A stretch of DNA of 64,000 nt from Rhyacophila brunnea (GCA_022495005.1 JAGYXB010000687.1:1426001-1490000), one strand, 5' to 3'; positions 49,431 to 60,678 are shown, counted from the stretch's first letter. The notes: generated by a model from the sequence alone, not told the origin. A program made the numbers and translations.

Positions 49431-49560
49431 CCCAACTGGAACCGGTTCGGCCCAAAAACTGGCTGGTTTCCGAATTCCATAAGAATTGTCTGAAGCCCTC
49501 CCATCGGCCAAGTTCCGGCGGTGGGGCGTAATATTGTTCCGTCACCTTCTTGTCGGCCAT
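49431..49560 (-). CDS. nrv: Na+/K+-ATPase beta subunit, first coding exon (partial gene)
   Basis: Minus-strand ATG at 49558-49560 opens 43 codons. The start is MADKKVTEQYYAPPPELGRW and the end contains WNSETSQFLGRTGSSW. The exon closes after TGG G at a perfect donor (GTAAGT, 49430-49425), phase 1. The segment matches the cytoplasmic N terminus of insect nervana proteins, whose hallmark is a W..F...WNSE...GRTG.SW block just before the single membrane helix. The beta subunit partners the P-type alpha subunit in the plasma membrane and supports its folding, membrane delivery and K+ affinity. The membrane helix, disulphide-bonded ectodomain and remaining exons were not found in the window, so intron 1 is long or the gene continues past position 1. 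Start choice rests on family match and context (GCAGGCATGG). The GC-rich DNA up to about 49740 is the probable 5' UTR and promoter. Gene symbol follows the family; which paralogue is unknown. Confidence 0.88.
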
Positions 49561-49745
49561 GCCTGCGGTGTGGGTGTGCGACCTGGGACAGCCAGCTCCC
49601 GGGCTGGATCCCCCGCGCTTGCGCCGACTATTCGATCCGAAGACGTGCGCAACTACCCCTACCAGCCTTCAAATCACGACACCTCCCGGCGAGCCTTCCA
49701 CCGATGGCGGGAAAACTGTAACACCGATTACACCCCGAAAAACCC
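49561..49745 (-). promoter_or_regulatory. Probable 5' UTR and promoter region of the ATPase beta gene
   Basis: About 185 bases of GC- and CG-rich DNA immediately upstream of the ATG on the minus strand, in contrast with AT-rich flanks. No TATA box at a clear position was identified. Open frames on the plus strand here (49486-49828) are shadows of this composition. Confidence 0.4.
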
Positions 49746-49749
49746 AATC

Positions 49750-50615
49750 TATCAAATATACTATTTTTAAATTTAAAACTAGTCAATCTGTACCACCCGA
49801 ATACCAAACATCCCGCGATAAATAGCACCCCAATTAATTACATCAGCTTAAAAAGTTTTTAGAAAATTCAATTTTTTGCGACGCGATTGACACGACATCT
49901 AGGCCCATCCGGCGACTTCAGGAGGCTGCAGTTTACTGCGGCAATAGGCAAGGCGGGAAGTCGATACGCGTATGCTAAATATTTATCAATTCTGGACAAT
50001 GTTTCATAACTTAATTGACTTAAATAATTTGACGTTTCGTACATTGACAACTGCGTGCAAAATGATTAAAACAAAAGCACTTCGACAAAGGTCGTTTCCA
50101 ACGAATGTTAATTCAAATTTCGAATAATTCGATTCCTTTGTCATCTGACGGTTTCAGGTGGAACTATTTTTTTCAGAATTGCCATGCCAGGTAGAAACAC
50201 AGATAATCATTTTTACATCACAAAGAATAGTATTTTTTTATAATTAATAACTATTACATTTAGTACCATTATTTTGCATGATTTAAAATACATACATATT
50301 GAACGCTCGAATATTATAATATTATGCTAGATATTTTATTTACATATTTACATACCTTTTTCTTGTAATGATTTTAAAATATCATTATTAGTTTTGTATC
50401 ACTAATTTTATCTTAGTGAAATAGATTGTTTTGAATATTTCGTACGAGATTTAATCCGTTAAAATATGGTTACCGTAAATACACCTAATGAAAATCACAT
50501 TAAATATTACGGAGATGTTTTCGTAACAATGATCCTCGAAGATTATGTGTATACATGAGCAATTGAGCACTCAACTATCGACTATCTTGTAGATATGTTT
50601 TGTATAATATATATT
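49750..50615. other. AT-rich non-coding stretch
   Basis: Upstream flank of the ATPase beta exon. 49860-50050 is of mixed composition. No second first exon or repeat was recognised. Confidence 0.35.
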
Positions 50616-50621
50616 AAAGTA

Positions 50622-51190
50622 AAGTGGCGAAGAGTGGAGGTAGGTTGTTAAGATCCACCATAATTAGTGCACATTAAACTTTGTCAGTCATTCGTAATTG
50701 TTTTTATTGAACTAAGACTACAATTTACAGATAGGTTAGATATACTATACATAGGTAGATGCAGGTTAGTTTTTAAAAATCAATTAAAAGTTGCCTAAAC
50801 CAAACTGTAATAGTTTTTGTATGCTATGAGCGATTCGACAATAATGCACACTTTTTCATTCAAACTTATTTGTTTTCGTTGAATTAAGAATACATATTAC
50901 ACAATATGTTGTACATAAAAAATATTATTGTATCCATAAAATATCCAAAATTATGTATGGTTAATGACATAATATTAGATGATTATTTTGTAGATAGACG
51001 ATTATATTTTTACTGTTATCTATTATGGCTTGGTTTAGCAGTGTTCAATTGATTTTTTTTTAAACTAACCAACAACACTTGTAAATTATTGTAGACTTAG
51101 TTCAATGAAAACAAATACGTAAGATTGACAAAGTTTATTGTGGACTATTTATGTCGCATCTTAACAGCCTACCTCCACACTTCGCTACTG
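50622..51190. mobile_element. hAT-like MITE family A, copy 3
   Basis: A 569-bp element. The ends are AAGTGGCGAAGAGTGGAGG (first base changed from C) and ACACTTCGCTACTG. The flanks TTAAAGTA and GTAGAGTA agree at six of eight bases, an aged 8-bp duplication. Interior words TAAGATCCACCATAA, TTGTTTTCGTTGAATTAAGAA and TATTATGGCTTGG match copy 1, which has similar length. Confidence 0.82.
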
Positions 51191-51553
51191 GTAGAGTAGT
51201 AGATACTTTTCATACATAATATATTTATATAAAAAACATGTTGTTGTCATGCTACATTCCAATTTAAAAATAAATCTGTATATACTCATTGTAGACTACT
51301 TTTTAAAACCAAATGTATCATGAGGTACTGTCATCCGTATTATGGCGTATTAGTGGGCAAGGTACCTACATTAATTTATTAACTAATTTAAAAATAAGTT
51401 TTTTTTTTTATAATGATAGATATACGAAAAAAATTAAAAGTGTACGCTATTAATACTAATTTTATTTTAATCTACCAAATAGAAAGTATAGGGAGCAACA
51501 TGGAACAACTAATAGGTACCTAATTATCTAAATTTGTGCCGAAAATATTTTGA

Positions 51554-51974
51554 ATAATTACAAGATAAAAAGAACTTTTTATATACGTTTTAATTTTTTT
51601 GTTGAATCATATATACTTGACTTGACTAGCTTAAACGATCAAAAAAAATATACTTGATAGAAATACTAAATAATGAAATGTTATTCCATATTGATTTCCA
51701 CAGTAACGCACGTATATATTATTAATAATTTAATTTCTAGGGCCCCCTAGCAAACAATAATGGTATCGAAATAACTTTTCATACAAAACAGAATTAACTA
51801 AAAATGAATTCAATTCTACTTAAAGATGGCTAAAAGTATTTAAAAATACATTGGCATCGTGTTCTGATGTATTCTAAAGGTTTCAAATGTCTAGCTAGTC
51901 GGGAAGTTAGTTAAAAATCGATTGCAAGATTTGTACCGGACAAATAAGAATACGACCTAAGAAAAACGTTGTAA
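51554..51974 (+). repeat. Dispersed repeat D1, copy 2
   Basis: Direct-orientation partner of 31428-31865, with the same word order and small indels (for example a shortened segment around CTAGGGCCCCCTAGC). Neither copy has clear terminal structure. Confidence 0.75.
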
Positions 51975-52034
51975 AAATGCAAACATCAAACCATAATAAT
52001 TGTTGAATATAATTACTTATTCTCTGTAACCACC

Positions 52035-52297
52035 ACTTTCCTTGAGTGGTTTATCCACGCCTCTCATGGCATTCATCGGCGTGCATATGGCTTTTGATGC
52101 ACCAGTGTAAAACTCCTGATATCTTGATTCCGTTCAACCGAATCCAATCTTAGACCTGGCCAATTATCAGCAGTTTTTATAGGTTGTCTTCCTCCTTGTG
52201 GACTAATTGGCTGGAAAAAGTCCATCACAGATAAACTGAGGAGTGTTTGTCTCAAATGTAGGACTCGTTTGGCCGTCAACAAAACTCTCCATGTCAC
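52035..52297 (-). pseudogene. Possible decayed gene or transposon fragment
   Basis: On the minus strand a 74-codon frame begins MTWRVLLTAKRVLHLRQTLL. A second frame reads protein-like at both ends (DMESFVDGQTSPTFETNTPQ, then after stops FYTGASKAICTPMNAMRGVD). The switch between frames suggests a formerly continuous reading frame with indels. No family recognised, and no splice sites or poly-A tail seen. Confidence 0.25.
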
Positions 52298-52304
52298 AAT
52301 ATAT

Positions 52305-53090
52305 ATAATATTTTAAATGTGTGTTGTCGCTATCACTTTAAGACAGGAGAATTGCAATGTTTTGTTTCAATATTTCAAAATTTCCAATACAACATTCAAA
52401 TTTAGAACATGTTGAACTTTCACAAGTTAACTTGTTATACCAATTCCTTGCTGAATATAATGTACTATATAATATAGTGTAGGTATTGCTATACAAATGT
52501 TTATGGTTTATCATTATGCGAAAATAAAAAGTAGATATTATATAATATGCATAATGAAGAAATATAATGATTTGATTTGACTGATCAATGAGATAAACGA
52601 TAGTTGGATCCTGGCGTCCGTCCCTCTACGCAGTAGTTAAATTGTTATGGTACTTTTAGACATGTACGTCAGTATCTGACTGAGAACCCGAGTGGGCCCG
52701 ATCGATCCACAACTCACCAATCCACCGCTATTATCTGACCACTTTACCCACTGTTGATGAATTGTTGCAAGTACGTCATATTCGAGGAGGTTTATCTTAA
52801 CTTTGCAACCTTTTTAGATATCAAGATGAAACTCTGCTAGATTAATATAAATAATGTATATTAGCTTTGTAATTTTCATCAATATTGGCCTACATTTTTT
52901 TGTAGTATTATACAACAGACAGACAAATTTAAAATATAGGTAAGTATTTATATGTCATGCTTAATTAAGTACATTTCATTATAAAATAGTCAAAACGTTA
53001 ATCAACTCGTAAATATTTCGAAATCGCAGATAGATAATTCAATGTTAGTATTAATATTGATTTAATCAGGGAAGAAAAAAAATATGGGCT
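52305..53090. other. Non-coding stretch
   Basis: AT-rich. 52610-52760 is of mixed composition. No gene seen. Confidence 0.35.
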
Positions 53091-53096
53091 AGCTTC

Positions 53097-53160
53097 TGGG
53101 TATGGTTCTAAGAAAGTACAATTCTCGAGTGTGGAGAAATATGGGATAAAATTAAACACG
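53097..53160 (+). repeat. Short dispersed repeat, copy 2
   Basis: Shares GGGTATGG, CTCGAGTGTGGAGAAATATG and GGGATAAAATTAAACACG with 15009-15072, in the same orientation. Confidence 0.5.
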
Positions 53161-53164
53161 CAGT

Positions 53165-54070
53165 GATATTTTAATATCTTTAAAATGCATTCATTCCTTT
53201 GTGTTGTTGCGTTTATTTTCTTGCCCCTCATTTAATGATAAACCAAAACTGCCATCGTGATCTGTGGCGACTGGCATTTACATTTCCGTCATATTAATCT
53301 GTTCGTGGATTTAATACTGTTTATTACAATGTGTTCTATATAAATTTGTTCTATTTTTGAAATAATAACGGATGCAGTAGATACAAAAGTCGGCCGATTG
53401 TGATATCATCATTCCACACATTAATTAATTGTGCATGGTATTAAATATACACGAGGAGACGGTCAGTGGAGTGGGAAATTCTATAATGACACTTTTCATG
53501 TTCCGTCACCTTCAGTCAATTTCGATCAACTGGCAGATGAAGGTCATATCAAGCAGTTATCTAATGTACCGAGTAGGTGACCGCAAAGCGTATATATAAT
53601 TGAAAAACGTCATTGATTTGCGTTAACTTAATATATGTGTTGAAGAGAATTTAACGCTTTGTTTGTTTATAAATTCAGGTGTTTGAAGGACCACCTTTTG
53701 TTAATTTTGCATAGAATGACAATTATTTTAAAAACCGATATGTACTCCACATCGAATAACCATCAAATATAACAAAAGTTCTGAGTAGGTACTAAGCTAA
53801 GCGGAAAAATTGTACCTTTGCAGTTGGCCATATTACAGTTCACCTTGAGCTTTTATTTCGAAAATCACCGTATAGCATTGATACAAAATCTATGTCTACA
53901 TTAATCACTTAAAAAATCATAATAAAACTCACTGAAATACAAAAGAAAGGCAAAAGAAAATTAAGAACGTAAATTAGAAATACAATCATATCGTATATTA
54001 TATTTAATATAATACGTACAATTTATAATATGACGTAAACCGAGCTAAATAGTTGCTTCGGGGAAATCAT
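53165..54070. other. Non-coding stretch
   Basis: 53380-53600 is a mixed-composition block and a possible regulatory element. The rest is AT-rich without recognised features. Confidence 0.35.
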
Positions 54071-54079
54071 TTAAGGGGG

Positions 54080-54533
54080 AGAGGCACGCCAGCAGAGAAC
54101 CTAGCGGAAAAATTCGAAGCTTGCAATTTGAGATTTTTTTTTGATAATTTACAATTTCAGCTGTAATTAATTAATGTGTATCTGAAAACATTAAAAATAT
54201 ATTTTTTTTTAATTTAAAGATAAACTTACAATTGTAAAAAATGTAATAAAATTTGAATTCGTTGCAGGGTCACATCTTATTATTACATTATATTTTATGG
54301 TCATATTTATTATTAAAATATAGTTTATTAGGTTTTCAATTTTTCTTCTGAATTGAATTGAAAACTTGTTAAATGAATTTTAAAAAAATCTATCTTTGTT
54401 CATCTTTGAATTTAAAAAAATATATTTTTCTTTTTAATGTTTATACATATAGTTGACATTGTAAACTATCAAAAAAAAACACAAATTGCAAGCTTCGTAT
54501 TTTTCCGCTAGGTTTTCTGCTGGCATGCCCCTA
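54080..54533. mobile_element. MITE with about 65-bp inverted ends
   Basis: The left end AGAGGCACGCCAGCAGAGAA and the right end (complement) AGGGGCATGCCAGCAGAAAA continue as inverted repeats through CCTAGCGGAAAAATTCGAAG and CTTGCAATTT for about 65 bases. The left flank reads TTAAGGGGG, reminiscent of the giant palindrome's TTAAGGGGGG. The right flank is TATAA, so a TTAA duplication is not certain. The interior is AT-rich. A diverged copy of the right end appears near 55346-55375. Confidence 0.75.
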
Positions 54534-54755
54534 TAATATGTTTTTATATTTATTTTAAAAAACATCGATTTTTATAAAAAATATAAATGTGTATAACTTG
54601 AACTCATTTTTATTTAGATTGTAGATAACGTTTAAAAAGAAAAATATTTTAAATTTTTAGTAAAATATAAACTAAAAAATATAAAGGATCGCATCTTATT
54701 ATTACACATTATTGTATCGTCATATTTATTTCTATATTGTAAAGAAGAGATTTTT

Positions 54756-55190
54756 CAGAGGTTTGGAGCGGACCCTTTTTTGAGTTGTTCCGTTCCAGCT
54801 CCGCTCCGGGACCTAATACTTTCTCCAGCTCCGCTCCAGTTTCTGCACCGCTCCGGGTAAAAAAAATTAATAACAGTTATAATTATGTAGATATACAAAT
54901 GTTAAAAAATAAGTAGTTAAAAATAATCGTCATTTTCATTATTAAACAAAACCGACAGCAAATCATCTCTCATGATTTGCCTCTTATATCAAAAAACTGA
55001 GGTTATTTATCACTCCGCAGTGTTGCCGTATTTCAAATAATTCCAGTGTTGCAAAGTGTCAAAATTAGTTAGATTTAAAAAAAATATCCGGAGCAGTGGA
55101 GCACTACAAATTTTCGGTGCTCCGCTCCTGCTCCGGGTATAACCCCATTGCTCCACTGCTCCGTGCTCCGAGCTCCGCTCCAACGCTCTT
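54756..55190. mobile_element. hAT-like MITE family B (GGAGCGG-rich), copy 1
   Basis: About 435 bp. The subterminal regions consist of clustered GGAGC/GCTCC words (GGAGCGGACCC, CAGCTCCGCTCC, GGAGCAGTGGAGCACTACAA). The ends are CAGAGGTTTGGAGCGGA and TCCGCTCCAACGCTCTT, inverted. The interior is AT-rich. The 58729-59157 copy is in inverse orientation. No clean target duplication is visible here. Confidence 0.78.
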
Positions 55191-55194
55191 ATTT

Positions 55195-57055
55195 TTGACT
55201 AATTCATACTTTTAATATTTTTATTTTAAAAATCATCGATTTTTACAAAAAAAAAAACTAACTTGTTTCTTAAATTCATTTTTATATAGGTTTATTTACA
55301 ATAATTATTTTTCAATGTAAATAATTTTTTCACTCAAAATTACATAATAAATTGCAGCTTTCGTATTCTGTTACTAGAAGCATTACGAATTAATTATTCT
55401 GGTAACTCCGCCATCTGTTTTCTGAATACAATAATATTAAAATTGCTAAATAATATTTTTTTCCTTGTTGGATACTGGACTAGGAGACAGGAGTAGAAAT
55501 TAAAAATAATAAAATGTGCTAATTTTCCAAAAATATACCATAATATTCAGTATTTCCATAAATGAGATTGTAAAACTATACCTACCTTCCACGCTTATTT
55601 TATATTCTTTTTTATTTTTGATTTGAGTCAGCTACTGACATCTTTCCCATACACATAACAACCAACCACGTAAACGAACCTATTACAATAAACGGTCCTT
55701 ACAACGAGCTTTTTATTTTTGTCACTAGATTCCAATCATTTAATTTTCAGAAACTAAAATATTTACAGAATGCAATAAATATTACCTACTTATATTATTA
55801 TTATAAATTATAATATTATTATTATATTATTATTAACCAGGTGGATAGCCCATACAAGGATGTACGAAATATTATATAAAGTATTTTTAATTATTAGGAA
55901 CTTTTTCTTCCATTATTTAGGAATTTAGGCCTAATGTAAATGGTAAAAATGATTACCGAAAATCCCCTATAAAGTACCTAATCTCATTATCATTTTTTAC
56001 TACTGCCAAAGAAAATGTCATGTAAAAGTGTTATTTCCACAATTAATAATTAATGGTCATCCAAATGGCCAGCATATCCTTCATACCTAATCTTTTTCGT
56101 GGTTTGCAAAATGTTCACTATTATTTATTAATATATTATAGTATGCACCGGCACGTATAATTTAATTAATGACTATCTTTAGTATCGTAATGCGAAATAC
56201 ACCAACGCCATTTTCATTTGTTTTGTTCATTTGTCATGGCATCCAATGAAATAAATTGAAATTGGTACCCTGCAGAATACCCGTGCGTGCCAGGTTTCAA
56301 AATTTAAAAAATTATAGTATTTTTGTTATTTACTCTGTAAAACTGCAATATGCAAAACATTAAATTTGCATAGGCACAATGTTTACTTTAATATTCTGAT
56401 GTGGCATGTCTAAAAGACAAAACAGCGCGGTCGATACAAACGAACACTAACAATCCTAATAATTATGACCAGGCCATCCACATAATATAACCATTTGTGA
56501 ATGAGACAGCTCGCAATAACTCATAAGTGGCACTATTAGTTATGCATGCAGGGCAGGTATTATTCGCCAAACTCAAAGTAAAGAGTGTCTGTGTATGGGG
56601 AATGTACATGGAAAGAACAAAGTAAATGTGGAAGTCATCGACCGCCCCAATAAAAAATATTAGATACCTACGAACTTTTTCGAACGTACCTACCTGCCCC
56701 TTTCCTAATTAAACATGTCGCAGGCACTGGTAGAATTGTCTCATATTCAGCACGTCACTGTATCTATAGTAGTTACATAATGAAAGATTATGTATGCTTG
56801 TCCTATATTTAAACAAGCCGTTTTCCTTGCAGCGCTTCCAAAACTTTCGTCATCCTACTATGAGTTTTAATAAAAATCTTCTACCTACCTGCTAGGTATT
56901 TTCATGTGAAGTAGGTAAACAATTATTAGTCCCACATTGTATGTTACCTACTGATTTACCTACCTTATACCTATGTTTTTAACTAATAATATTCTTTGAA
57001 ATATAATTTTCTTAGTTTCCCGAAATTATCACTCTGTCTCGTGGTCAATATCATA
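55195..57055. other. AT-rich non-coding stretch
   Basis: 55200-55320 resembles 54541-54660 (words ATTTTTATTTTAAAAA, CATCGATTTTTA, CTCATTTTTAT), so the family B copy appears to sit inside or beside a duplicated AT-rich repeat. A low-complexity ATT/TAA tract lies at 55795-55838. No gene seen. Confidence 0.4.
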
Positions 57056-57059
57056 GCAC

Positions 57060-57480
57060 ACCAACCAAAAAAATGACGATCCCTGCCACAGAACCTTAAT
57101 ACTTCATTAATCCAGTATACCTCTGAATCGGGACCGTCTTTCGGTTGTCTTATATCCCTCGGGTATCACCGCATTACATTATCGTATTTGTTCAGCTGCC
57201 ATCCTGTCTACGATCTATATGTCCAGCCCAAATCTATTTAATGACATATGCATACTTAATTACATCGCATACTCTAGTTTGTTCCCTTTTCTGTATATAT
57301 TATGCGTGATGATATACGGTGTCTTAAAATTTATACGTATGCAGTTAGCCGTATCATACTTCACCGTGGGCTGTTGTATCGGAAATAGATCAAATTCATG
57401 TCTAAAGAAAACTATTTTTTTAAAGATTTAAGAAAAAGATTTTTTCTATTGGTTACATAAGTGTTTTCAAAATGATGTGT
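57060..57480 (+). repeat. Probable dispersed repeat with open frame
   Basis: A plus-strand frame is open from about 57111 to 57429 (roughly 106 codons, a hydrophobic centre with FLYILCVMIYGVLKF). It is followed by a tail (AAGATTTTTTCTATTGG, AAGTGTTTTCAAAATGATGT) that recurs at about 57822-57880. The shared tail argues for a retroelement 3' end rather than a host gene. Family unknown. Confidence 0.35.
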
Positions 57481-57755
57481 GTTCAATAAAAATAATGTTA
57501 CATTCTTATATCTTGTGAATTATTCATTCAATCAAAAAATATTTAAGTAAAATTATTAATATAAAAAAATTATTAGCAAGGTCAAGTAAGTTATAACAAA
57601 AAATCTTGGAGTGATACGTGACGTCGGTTAGTAATTAAAGTACCTACTTAATTAATACAAAAGCCGATCGCCAATAGTAACTCAGTTTGGAAAGCGCTTC
57701 AGAGTGTATTGTAACACCCATTAGTTAAAATTTGTTGCAATTGGATAGGATACCT

Positions 57756-57890
57756 CTAGCATTATGGTCGATGTACGTGGGCGCGATGTTCGATTCCTGC
57801 TGGGTGTCGTATTTTTTCAAAAAAGATTTTTTTTTTTTGGTTAAATTATATTTTCTCAGAAGTGTTTTCAAAATTATGTCGATATTATGT
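57756..57890 (+). repeat. tRNA-like SINE with shared tail
   Basis: A-box-like TAGCATTATGG, B box TGTTCGATTCC, then a T-rich segment and a tail (GTGTTTTCAAAATTATGTCG) similar to that at 57421-57480. The A-to-B spacing is short (about 31 bases), indicating an internal deletion. Confidence 0.4.
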
Positions 57891-57894
57891 ACTA

Positions 57895-58720
57895 AAGAAA
57901 ACACTTAAAAATGAGTAAAAAAAAAACTACCACTTACTAAAAACAAAAGAAAATACGTTAGTAAGTAAATTACAAATTCAATAATATCGTAGGTATATAT
58001 TTATATAAAATTCTGAATGATGCAAAAGTAGCTTAGCAAGTTGGTGCTCGTAAGTAATGTTATTATCGATTTCTATATTGAATCTAATAAAATTGTAACA
58101 TTACGTCTTCAATGACTTCATGGACAACGCATTTTTTATCTCAACGCTATACGGCCATGTATATACGCTATACAATTTACATTTCCTTGATATGCCAACA
58201 GCCCTCCGTGCCACGTCGTACCTACTTCACAATTTAAATATAAAAGGTGCAATGGTAGGTATACTTTAAGGTTCTTCGGCTTGACCAACAAAACCTAGGA
58301 TAGTTACCCGGTCGCGGGTCGTTTGAGTCATTTTTTCACTTAGTAAATTGTCGACCAGACCTTGTGAGTGTATGAGCAATGAGCTTTGGAGAACACGAGC
58401 GACCCGCGAGCGAGAACGATCCACTTAGCTAGTAATAAATTTTAGCAGTAAATCTTTTGTTACTGCCTGTCTCCTAGGATTGACTACATCGACTGTTCTA
58501 GTTCTATAAAAAAAAAACAAGTTCGGATCAATGAACAACCTTGCATCCAGGATCATAGCTTACACATATTGTAATAAACAGTCAATGTCTTTAGAATTAT
58601 TAAAATCGTGGCAATTAGTCAATTTCTTATCACAAAATAGGTTTCTATAGGAAAAGGCTAAAATATGTACCTGCCCAAGTAATTTCGATATATTATCAAA
58701 ATTTTCAGTAAAAAATAGTT
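57895..58720. other. Non-coding stretch
   Basis: 58260-58440 is GC-richer (GGTCGCGGGTCG, GAGCGACCCGCGAGCGAGAA, partly inverted to one another) and could be a regulatory element downstream of the 59635 gene. The rest is AT-rich. Confidence 0.35.
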
Positions 58721-58728
58721 GTTTTAAT

Positions 58729-59157
58729 CAAAGCGTTGGAGCGGAGCAGTGGAGCAATGGGGTTTTACCCGGAGCAGCAGCGGAGCAGGAGCACCGAAAA
58801 TTTGTAGTGCTCAACTGCTCCGGATGTTTTCTTATTATTATTAAATTTTCGTCCTAAAATCTAATTAAAATATTATATTTGACACTTTGCAACACTGGAA
58901 TTATTTGAAATATTAATAATCTCACTTTTTTGACAGAAAAGGCAGATAATGAAAATGATTTGCTATCGGTAATTTTGAATTAATAACGAAAAGGACGAAT
59001 TATAACCCTCATTTCAAAACTACTTATTTTTTATTTCTTAACAATGGTATATATAATATAGGTATATATAAACCTATTACTTTTTACCCGGAGCGGAGCA
59101 GACTCTGGAGCAGAGCTGGAGCGGAGCAACTCAAAAAGGGTCCGCTCCAACCCTCTG
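58729..59157. mobile_element. hAT-like MITE family B (GGAGCGG-rich), copy 2
   Basis: A 429-bp element. The ends are CAAAGCGTTGGAGCGGAG and the inverse of CAGAGGGTTGGAGCGGACCC. It is flanked by a perfect 8-bp duplication GTTTTAAT (58721-58728 and 59158-59165), identifying hAT-type integration. Opposite orientation to copy 1. It sits about 480 bases 3' of the 59635 stop codon. Confidence 0.9.
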
Positions 59158-59634
59158 GTTTTAATATCCACATTGCTAATCAGAGGTCAACCGTTTATTG
59201 GAGGGAATATAATATCGGTGCTCCATATCTAAGGACCTCGCGCGCACTTTCTAATCGGGCCTCACATTTGCTCTGGTATTCACCATATCGGCCATACTGG
59301 ACATATTGATCAATTATAGATAAATAAATATCGAAAAGTCATAAATATATGTAATATATAATATATAGGTATATATTCGTTTATTTATTCATATCGGTAT
59401 CACTTGTCTCTGTCATAAAATCAGTCATACACAAGTTCAGAATAAAATGTACATAGCTTAGTGTTGATTTTTTAAAAGTTTATCTATTAAAATTTATATA
59501 TTTCAGTCATAAGTATTTTCTTGTCAGTCTTATTTTGATTCGTTATTAAATTAAAGTTTTAGTGATTTCGTGAAAAACTGTTTAATAATAAATAGTCACT
59601 TGATAAATTAGTTAGTAATTAGCACAACCTAATT

Positions 59635-60678
59635 TCACAACCCTGAAAATATGCCGCCGCTTTGACCCGAAGAGTAAGGTATTTTTCCGGGTGGGCCGCC
59701 TGGGGGGAATTTGACACTGGGATATTTCACGCCTGCAGGACGTGCGCCCGGGCCACTTGCGGGATGTCGACTTCCTGGACCTCCTTGCTGGTAGAATCCA
59801 TCTGCAGAGCCCGGCCGGTAACTCGGTTTACCAATACTCGATTGAATTCCAGACGGCCGACTTCCAACATATTGCGGATATTGATTACTTATTTGAGATT
59901 GACTTGCGTACTGAGGCTTCGAAGTGTGACTTCCTTGTCCTCCAGAAAATCCTGAGAACGTTTGCGGACCTTGGTTAAGGAGCGGGCTTAAGTTTGGTGA
60001 TGGTTTTCCACCTGCGGGCCTATAGCTAACGCTCGGTCGCTGATTGGAATACTGTGAAAAATCATTCGATGGTTTTGAAGGTTTTTTGGAACTTGAAGAT
60101 ACAACGTGCGTATATTGTGGTCCGCTGGCTGAAGGTTGACTTATCCCTCCTGCTTTGGATGCAGTTGAAACTCCCGAAGTAGCCTGATTAAAGTTTCCAC
60201 CGGAGAAATGACCCAAGAAATTAGCTGGGCGTTGAACACTTCCTTGGCCAACGATGAGATCTCCTCCACTGTTTGAAGTTGAAGGACCTATACCAGAGTA
60301 TTGCCCTGACACCAATTGTTTACCAACTCCAGAATATTTGGTATATTGGTTCGGGCTTGATATACTTGGTCCTGGATTATAGCTGGAACCTTGGCCCTCT
60401 AAGGTGTCTGAAAACTGTGATTGTTGTTGAGCCGTATCATACCTTTCTGCATCACTCAACTGCCATTGATTGTTTTGAGATGGAGTTCCACTAAATGCAT
60501 TACTTTCTTGGGTCCTCCATCCGCCTAGTTGGGCGTTTCCGGGGTTGAAATTACTCTCCCTTCTTTGAGTATTTTCATCCTCTTCTGGTGATGGTATTCT
60601 TTGGCTATATGATCGATTTGGAATTCCACCGGCTACGCGTACAGCTAGTAAATTAGCTACACACTGTGCCAAAAGGAT
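59635..60678 (-). CDS. Secreted Gly/Ser/Pro/Gln-rich protein, terminal exon
   Basis: Minus-strand exon of 347 codons ending in TGA. A strong acceptor (TATTTTGATTTTCAG, CAG at 60681-60679) precedes ATC CTT TTG, so the exon begins in phase 0 within a hydrophobic segment (ILLAQCVANLLAVRVAG). That is the end of a signal peptide whose start lies in an upstream exon not identified. The mature chain is low-complexity: Q/S/Y-rich (SQFSDTLEGQGSSYNPGP), then S/G/P-rich with YSGxG and PSxxYRPxG patterns, ending PPGGPPGKIPYSSGQ and GGIFSGL. It has no cysteine after the signal and very few Met/Trp. It is likely disordered and extracellular, as in cuticle, silk-like or eggshell matrix proteins, but no Rebers-Riddiford or other domain is present. 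A TTTATT (AATAAA on this strand) near 59387-59392 may be the poly-A signal. The true function is unknown. Confidence 0.8.
   Translation of the reverse strand: MLLAQCVANLLAVRVAGGIPNRSYSQRIPSPEEDENTQRRESNFNPGNAQLGGWRTQESNAFSGTPSQNNQWQLSDAERYDTAQQQSQFSDTLEGQGSSYNPGPSISSPNQYTKYSGVGKQLVSGQYSGIGPSTSNSGGDLIVGQGSVQRPANFLGHFSGGNFNQATSGVSTASKAGGISQPSASGPQYTHVVSSSSKKPSKPSNDFSQYSNQRPSVSYRPAGGKPSPNLSPLLNQGPQTFSGFSGGQGSHTSKPQYASQSQISNQYPQYVGSRPSGIQSSIGKPSYRPGSADGFYQQGGPGSRHPASGPGARPAGVKYPSVKFPPGGPPGKIPYSSGQSGGIFSGL

Noticed and set aside
49486..49828. Three overlapping plus-strand open frames of 66-94 codons
   Set aside because: They lie over the GC-rich 5' region and first exon of the ATPase beta gene on the other strand. 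The minus frame has clear homology and these do not.
55795..55838. ATT-rich simple tract as a meaningful satellite
   Set aside because: Irregular low-complexity sequence of the kind found throughout the window.
59662..60494. Plus-strand open frames of 73-97 codons opposite the secreted-protein exon
   Set aside because: Shadows of the 347-codon minus exon; no start context or family match.
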